NCBI GenBank assembly: GCA_913061315.1
Contig: CAJXUC010000008.1
Location: 1 to 64,000 of the forward strand
Length of the DNA stretch: 64,000 nucleotides
DNA from: an uncultured Gammaproteobacteria bacterium
Lineage (GTDB): Bacteria; Pseudomonadota; Gammaproteobacteria; GCA-001735895
Reading direction: 5' to 3'
Positions within the stretch are counted from its first letter, which is position 1; each line of letters opens with the position of its first letter. The notes beneath the pieces were generated by a model. The model was not told the DNA's origin, ran no database searches, and saw only the letters and a program-made list of their open reading frames with translations. Shown here piece after piece: positions 58,630 to 64,000 of this stretch. Both the position numbers and the translations under genes were made by a program.

Positions 58630-61332
58630 TCAGTGAGCCTCGTGCCAATTCGCACCAACACCGGCATCGACTTCTAATCTGACATTTAGGTCAGCTGCAC
58701 CGGTCATTAGCCTCGATATTTCCATTTGTGTTCGTTCAATATCGTTATTGGCTACTTCAAATACTAACTCATCGTGCACCTGCATTATCATTTTGGTTTT
58801 GTCTCCATCTGCTTCTAACCATTGATGAACCGAGATCATGGCTAGTTTTATGATATCCGCAGCAGTACCTTGCATTGGTGCATTAATAGCAGTTCTTTCC
58901 GCATATTGACGCAGCATGGCTTTACTGGCATTAATATCTGGCAGATATAACCGTCGACCAAAAACAGTTTCAACAAAACCTTCATCATGCGCTCGCTGCT
59001 TGGTTTCATCCATGTATCGCCGAACACCTGGATAACGCTCAAAATAGGTGTTTATGTAGGCCTGAGCTTCGTTACGACCTATATTAAGTTGATTACCCAA
59101 TCCAAATGCCGACATACCATAGATTAGGCCAAAATTGATTGCTTTGGCTGCACGACGTTGATCAGCATCAACTGTTTCTAGTGAGGTGCCAAAAACCTCA
59201 GAGGCCGTAGCTCTATGAACATCCAGCCCTTTATCAAAGGCTTCAAGGAGACTCGTATCTGAGGATAAATGCGCCATGATGCGAAGTTCTATTTGTGAAT
59301 AATCAAGTGCCAGAATGCTATTACCTTCATTGGCAACAAATGCTTCTCTTATTCTTCGTCCTTGTGGTGATCGAACTGGAATATTTTGTAAATTTGGATT
59401 GGTAGACGATAGACGCCCTGTCGATGCTACAGCTTGCTGATAAGAGGTATGAACTCTGCCTGTTGACAAGTTTATCTCATTGGGTAATTTATCAATATAG
59501 GTCGTTTTTAGCTTATTTAATCCACGATGTTCAATTATAAGAGCCGGTATTTCGAAGTCACGAGCTAGCTCTTCTAATACTGATTCAGCCGTTGAAGGCT
59601 GCCCTTTGGGTGTCTTACGTAAAATGGGCAACCCCAGTTTATCATAAAGAATGGCTTGAACTTGTTTTGGCGAACTTAAATTAAACGTCTCTCCCGCTTT
59701 TTCATAAACAGAGGCTTCAATTATTGCCAATTGTGCATCAACCTCAATACCCTGTGCTTGAAGTTTTTCTTGATCAATTAACACACCATTTTGTTCAATT
59801 TTTACTAAGACATTGACCAATGGAAGCTCTATGGTTTTATAAATTTTTTCTAAGCTAGGCTCAGCTTCTAATTGCTGATTAAAATGGTTATAAAGTTGCA
59901 CTGTAATATCAGCGTCTTCTGCCGCATAGTTAGTTGCTTCAACTAAATTGATCTTATCAAACGTCACTTGCTTTACGCCTTTACCAGCGACGTCTTCAAA
60001 GTGAATCGTATCCTGATTTAAATAGTGTTTGGCCAGTGCATCCATATTATGTCGACTAGCTGTTGAGTTGAAAATATAAGACTGCAACATTGTATCGTGC
60101 GCTATGCCTTTTAGATGAATGTTTACACCCATAAAAATGTGCGCATCATATTTTATATTTTGCCCAATTTTACCAATATTAGGGTCCTCCAATATTGGCT
60201 TTAATGAAGCAAGAACGTCTTCTTTTTTGAGCTGTAATGAAACACCCTCATAACTATGGCAAAGTGGAATATAACAGGCTTTTCCTACTTCAATGCAAAT
60301 AGAAATACCCACCAGTTCGGCCACCATGTAGTCAACACTGGTTGTTTCTGTATCGATTGCAAACTGATGGCAGGCTTGTAATAGCATTAGCCAATTTTCA
60401 AATGCACCCTGAGTTAAAATACATTCATATTCACTCGCTTTTTTTAATTTAACTTGGCCTGCTAGTTTAACTGATTGAGGGCCCAGTTCATCACACCAGC
60501 GATTAAAGCCAAATTGCTGATAAAAAGCTGCCAATATACCAGTGTCACCTTCTGACTTAACTAGCTCATCTATTTCAACTTGTGTATCACAATCTAGTTT
60601 TATTGTTGCCAATTCATAAGACATCGGTAAGAATTTGAGAGAATCCCGTAAGTACTCCCCTACCTTTCCTTTAATTTCGTCGGCATGATCTATGACCCCT
60701 TGTAAGCTTTCGTACTGTGCCAGCCATTTAGCCGCTGTCTTAGGACCAACTTTGGGCACACCAGGAATATTATCTGAGGTATCGCCCATTAATGCCAAGT
60801 AATCAATTATCTGATCAGGCCTTACTTGAAATTTTTCAGGAACCGTATCGACGGTCATTAACTGATTATTCATTGTATTAATGAGCCGAACATTGTCATT
60901 AACCAATTGAGCCATATCTTTATCGCCCGTTGATATTAAAACGTCATATCCGGCTTCAGTTGCGGCTACGGCTAGGGTGCCAATAACATCGTCCGCTTCA
61001 ACACCTGAAATACTGACTAGTGGTAAACCTTGAGCCTTAATAATTTGATGTAATGGTTCAATTTGTACTCTTAGCTCTTCTGGCATTGGCGGTCTATTTG
61101 CTTTGTATAAATCATATATATCATTACGAAAGGTTTTACCCTTTGCATCAAATACAACGCCAATATTGTCGGGTTGTTCGTCTATGATTAACTTACGAAG
61201 CATATTCAATACGCCGTAAATTGCTCCCGTAGGGTGACCATCAAAAGTCAATGGCGGCATACCGTGGAACGCTCGAAATAAATAAGAGCTTCCATCCACT
61301 AATACTAGTTTTTTACGATTTTCTTGATTCAT
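58630..61332 (-). CDS. polA: DNA polymerase I
   Basis: This is the repair and Okazaki-fragment polymerase. It has three domains: the 5'-3' exonuclease (residues about 1-290, with DGSSYLFRAFHGMPP and LMGDTSDNIPGVPKVGPKTA), a 3'-5' proofreading domain with the metal residues in AIDTETTSVDY (about 320-500), and the polymerase domain with DYSQIELRIMAHLS, KAINFGLIYGMSAFG and MQVHDELVFEV. The length is 900 aa (928 in E. coli). It is divergent from thrB. Confidence 0.97.
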   Translation of the reverse strand: MNQENRKKLVLVDGSSYLFRAFHGMPPLTFDGHPTGAIYGVLNMLRKLIIDEQPDNIGVVFDAKGKTFRNDIYDLYKANRPPMPEELRVQIEPLHQIIKAQGLPLVSISGVEADDVIGTLAVAATEAGYDVLISTGDKDMAQLVNDNVRLINTMNNQLMTVDTVPEKFQVRPDQIIDYLALMGDTSDNIPGVPKVGPKTAAKWLAQYESLQGVIDHADEIKGKVGEYLRDSLKFLPMSYELATIKLDCDTQVEIDELVKSEGDTGILAAFYQQFGFNRWCDELGPQSVKLAGQVKLKKASEYECILTQGAFENWLMLLQACHQFAIDTETTSVDYMVAELVGISICIEVGKACYIPLCHSYEGVSLQLKKEDVLASLKPILEDPNIGKIGQNIKYDAHIFMGVNIHLKGIAHDTMLQSYIFNSTASRHNMDALAKHYLNQDTIHFEDVAGKGVKQVTFDKINLVEATNYAAEDADITVQLYNHFNQQLEAEPSLEKIYKTIELPLVNVLVKIEQNGVLIDQEKLQAQGIEVDAQLAIIEASVYEKAGETFNLSSPKQVQAILYDKLGLPILRKTPKGQPSTAESVLEELARDFEIPALIIEHRGLNKLKTTYIDKLPNEINLSTGRVHTSYQQAVASTGRLSSTNPNLQNIPVRSPQGRRIREAFVANEGNSILALDYSQIELRIMAHLSSDTSLLEAFDKGLDVHRATASEVFGTSLETVDADQRRAAKAINFGLIYGMSAFGLGNQLNIGRNEAQAYINTYFERYPGVRRYMDETKQRAHDEGFVETVFGRRLYLPDINASKAMLRQYAERTAINAPMQGTAADIIKLAMISVHQWLEADGDKTKMIMQVHDELVFEVANNDIERTQMEISRLMTGAADLNVRLEVDAGVGANWHEAH

Positions 61333-61442
61333 ATTGTTGCGCTACAATGCCGCCCTGAAGAATACATTTGAATTTTTGAGAGCTTATTTTTGAATTTAGT
61401 CACTGATAATATCACAGCTATGAACTGCTGTTGGAGCCTTTA

Positions 61443-62393
61443 ATGTCTGTCTACACTAAGGTCCAATCTGAGGAACTTACAGTTTTCCTTAAACGTTACT
61501 CTATTGGCAAATTAGTGAATTTTTCAGGCATTTCTGCTGGTGTTACTAATACTAACTATTGGTTAGAAACCGATTCAGGGCATTATGTTTTAACGCTATT
61601 CGAGCATCTTGACAGTCTGGGTCTTGACTATGTGCTCGGGTTACAACACCACTTGGCTAACAAAGGCGTAAAATGTATAGCGCCGATAATTGATAATCAA
61701 GGTGCTTTATTTTCGAGTTTAAATCATCGACCTGCCGCGATAGTTAATCGTATTTCTGGCTCTGCCTATCAAAACCCTTCGGTTAATCAATGTCACCAAA
61801 TTGGGTTGGAATTGGCCAAGTTTCATCTGGCTGGTTTCAGTTACAAAAATAAGATCCCTAACAATCGCGGGCTCAATTGGCTGAAATTAATTTCGCAAGA
61901 CTTAATTTCAGTGTTAGAAAAAACTGAACTTGAGCTAATTAATTTGGTTATTAAAGATTTTGAATCTTTTGATTTAGCTCGTTTACCCGTCGGTTCACTG
62001 CATGGTGACTTATTTCATGATAATGTTTTATTTAATGACGGTAAATTAAGTGGCATTATAGATTTTGATTATGCCTGTCACGACTACTTGATTTATGATG
62101 TCGCTGTTACCGTCAATGATTGGTGCGTTAACAGTGAAGGTGAACTTTTACCTGACAAAATGTCAGCTTTTCTTAACGCTTATAATGACATTAGAGTCAT
62201 GCACGCGTGTGAACATATTGGTCTACCTATCATGCTTCAAATGGCGGCATTACGTTTTTGGCTATCCCGCCTCTACGATAAGCACTTTCCCCTTGAAGGA
62301 GTGCTTACCTTTGTTAAAGATCCTAACGAGTTTAGTAAAATGTTAATGTTAAGAAGAGATGAAGCTGCCTTACTTACCGATACAAAAACTTGA
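61443..62393 (+). CDS. thrB: Homoserine kinase (ThrB, APH-fold type)
   Basis: It phosphorylates homoserine in threonine synthesis. Unlike the GHMP-type enzyme of E. coli, this one has the aminoglycoside-phosphotransferase fold used by Pseudomonas: SLHGDLFHDNVLF, IIDFDYACHDYL and N-terminal SGISAGVTNTNYWLET. I chose the ATG at 61443, 6 bases after GGAG, over the TTG at 61431. The length is 316 aa. Its last 24 bases overlap the convergent mnmE gene. Confidence 0.92.
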   Translation: MSVYTKVQSEELTVFLKRYSIGKLVNFSGISAGVTNTNYWLETDSGHYVLTLFEHLDSLGLDYVLGLQHHLANKGVKCIAPIIDNQGALFSSLNHRPAAIVNRISGSAYQNPSVNQCHQIGLELAKFHLAGFSYKNKIPNNRGLNWLKLISQDLISVLEKTELELINLVIKDFESFDLARLPVGSLHGDLFHDNVLFNDGKLSGIIDFDYACHDYLIYDVAVTVNDWCVNSEGELLPDKMSAFLNAYNDIRVMHACEHIGLPIMLQMAALRFWLSRLYDKHFPLEGVLTFVKDPNEFSKMLMLRRDEAALLTDTKT

Positions 62394-63704
62394 AAATATA
62401 GTTCCAAGTAAATCGTCTGAGGTAAATTCACCTGTTATTTCGTTGAGGTGCTGCTGTGTAATACGCAAATCTTCCGCCATTAATTCACCCGAGTGAGTAT
62501 CATCAAAGATAGTCCTCGCTTGATAGAGATTCTCCTGGGCACTTATTAATGCTTCAACATGCCGGCGTCTAGCTAAAATTGTTTGATTATCCATATTGTA
62601 GTCCGAATCTTTTCCTACAATTAAATCAATTAAGGCATCGATTCCTGCACCTGTCCTAGTTGAAATAAAATAGTCACTCATCGGGTGTTTTGTCTGATTC
62701 GAAACTAAATCTGACTTGCTAAAGATCAAATAGTAATTCGCTGATGTTAAAGCATCCACTATCGCTTCATCGTCTGGTGTTAGACCAATACTACCATCCA
62801 CCAGTAACAGTATTGTGTCAGCTTTATCGATTTCTAACCATGCTCTTTTGATACCCTCCTGCTCGACAGGGTTATCAGAGTCTCGTAATCCAGCCGTATC
62901 ATTAATACGCACAGGAACACCCTTTAGCGAAATATTTTCCCTCAATACATCACGAGTTGTACCGGCTATTTCAGTCACGATAGCAACTTCATATCCAGCC
63001 AAATAATTCAGTAAACTTGATTTTCCTGCGTTAGGTAAACCAACAATAGCAACATTGAGTCCGTCATTTAGAATTCGCCCACGTTCGGCTTGTTTGAGGA
63101 GGTTATCAAGACATGTTTGACAACTGTTGAGTTTATCTTGAATTGAGCTGTCGGCTAGAAAATCTATTTCTTCTTCAGCAAAATCAAGCGCTGCTTCAAC
63201 ATAAGCTCTTAAATTAACTAACTCAGATACGAGGTGCCTTACTTGTGAAGAAAACAGGCCCTCGAGCGAGCGTATGGCAGCTTTAGCTGCTGCGCGACTG
63301 CCTGATTCAATTAGATCAGCTACAGCCTCTGCTTGTGCGAGATCTAATTTACCATTAAGAAATGCGCGTTCTGAAAATTCACCCGCCCGTGCCAGTCGGG
63401 CACCTAAAGCGCAAATTCGCTCCAGCAACATATCTAATAATATTGGGCCCCCATGACCTTGAATTTCAACTACATCTTCACCTGTAAATGAACGGGGTGA
63501 TTGACTATAGATACAAAGACCATGATCTATTGGGTGGGACAATTCATCAAAAAATTTTCTGAATAAGGCACGACCTTTTTCTAAATCCGTGCCTGTTAAG
63601 GTTTGAGCAATTTCAAGCGCTCTTGGGCCTGATATTCTTATAATACCAATACCACCAATACCTGGGGGGGTTGCAACAGCGGCTATTGTGTCAGTTACTG
63701 CCAT
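62370..63704 (-). CDS. mnmE: tRNA modification GTPase MnmE (TrmE)
   Basis: This GTPase works with MnmG to make cmnm5U at position 34 of certain tRNAs. The N-terminal folate-binding domain has TIAAVATPPGIGGIGIIRISG (partly quoted), the G1 motif GLPNAGKSSLLNYL, G3 NDTAGLRDSDN, and the C-terminal catalytic Cys in FCIGK. The length is 444 aa (454 in E. coli). It follows yidC, but its usual neighbour mnmG is about 47 kb away. Confidence 0.97.
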   Translation of the reverse strand: MAVTDTIAAVATPPGIGGIGIIRISGPRALEIAQTLTGTDLEKGRALFRKFFDELSHPIDHGLCIYSQSPRSFTGEDVVEIQGHGGPILLDMLLERICALGARLARAGEFSERAFLNGKLDLAQAEAVADLIESGSRAAAKAAIRSLEGLFSSQVRHLVSELVNLRAYVEAALDFAEEEIDFLADSSIQDKLNSCQTCLDNLLKQAERGRILNDGLNVAIVGLPNAGKSSLLNYLAGYEVAIVTEIAGTTRDVLRENISLKGVPVRINDTAGLRDSDNPVEQEGIKRAWLEIDKADTILLLVDGSIGLTPDDEAIVDALTSANYYLIFSKSDLVSNQTKHPMSDYFISTRTGAGIDALIDLIVGKDSDYNMDNQTILARRRHVEALISAQENLYQARTIFDDTHSGELMAEDLRITQQHLNEITGEFTSDDLLGTIFSSFCIGK

Positions 63705-63746
63705 TATCTCACTATATTGAATTAACTAGGTTTCAACTAAATGCAT

Positions 63747-64000
63747 TTAATTTCCACCCGCTTCAATCCGCTTCGTTATGACATACTGCTGAGCTATTGA
63801 TAGTGTATTGTTTACTATCCAGTAAAGCACGAGTCCCGCTGGAAAAAATGCAAAGAAAATAGTAAACACAAAAGGTAGTGCCATCATTACTTTGGCTTGT
63901 ATGGGATCAGGTGGCGCAGGATTTAATCTCTGCTGTATAAACATACTGATACCCATAATGACTGGCATAACGTAATAAGGGTCCATTACTGATAGATCTT
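63747..64000 (-). CDS. yidC: Membrane protein insertase YidC (3' part)
   Basis: The open frame runs off the window at 64000, and only the last 83 or so residues are visible. [20 protein letters not shown] aligns with E. coli [20 protein letters not shown], and [21 protein letters not shown] covers the last membrane helix. The C-terminus is short ([10 protein letters not shown]). yidC lies 42 bases upstream of mnmE, the usual order. The Met at 63986 is internal, not the start. Confidence 0.95.
   Translation of the reverse strand, partial: DLSVMDPYYVMPVIMGISMFIQQRLNPAPPDPIQAKVMMALPFVFTIFFAFFPAGLVLYWIVNNTLSIAQQYVITKRIEAGGN

Overview
The window is a contig end from an AT-leaning gammaproteobacterium, most likely a marine-type member of the Pseudomonadales or a neighbouring order. 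The evidence is gene order. The block mnmG-rsmG-parA-parB-atpIBEFHAGDC-glmU-glmS runs on the minus strand. mreBCD lies divergent from gatCAB, and the cluster dsbA / cytochrome c4 / engB / polA / homoserine kinase follows the Pseudomonas-like arrangement. The first 28 bases are a Nextera transposase adapter, so position 1 is an assembly end and not biology. No tRNA, rRNA, CRISPR array or insertion sequence was seen.

Layout. 1-940: adapter, then a small frameshifted gene. 0.9-15.5 kb: cell-wall precursor enzymes (glmS, glmU), the complete F-type ATP synthase operon with a recognisable promoter and terminator, chromosome partitioning (parAB) and tRNA/rRNA modification (rsmG, mnmG). 15.7-21 kb: Rieske protein, BolA-like protein, an orphan FliL-like protein, RNase D and mreBCD. 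21-25 kb: gatCAB and hslO on the plus strand. 25-36 kb: mixed single genes (cupin, diguanylate cyclase, FKBP, pseudouridine synthases, TruA, RlmG, an L,D-transpeptidase pair, Xni-like nuclease). 36-45 kb: an accessory island with a TetR regulator, a complete polyamine-type ABC importer, a metallo-beta-lactamase-fold hydrolase, an agmatinase-family ureohydrolase, a LysR regulator and a CoA-acylating semialdehyde dehydrogenase. 45.3-47 kb: a 2OG-Fe(II) oxygenase with an unrecognised partner. 47.3-56.2 kb: recC-recB-recD with overlapping stops and starts. 56.3-64 kb: dsbA, cytochrome c4, engB, polA, thrB, mnmE and the 3' part of yidC, which runs off the window.

How the genes work together. The 36-45 kb island reads as one catabolic unit: import of a guanidino or polyamine compound, amidino-hydrolysis releasing urea, and oxidation of the resulting semialdehyde to an acyl-CoA. 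The transaminase that would connect the last two steps is not in the window. The usual yidC-mnmE-mnmG neighbourhood is split here by about 47 kb of mostly housekeeping genes.

The most interesting non-coding signal is a strongly structured, terminator-ended transcript candidate of about 147 nt between polA and engB. This is the locus that holds Spot 42 in enterics and ErsA in Pseudomonas. It has four perfect or near-tandem hairpins with C/U-rich loops, then a textbook terminator, and a consensus -10 box upstream.
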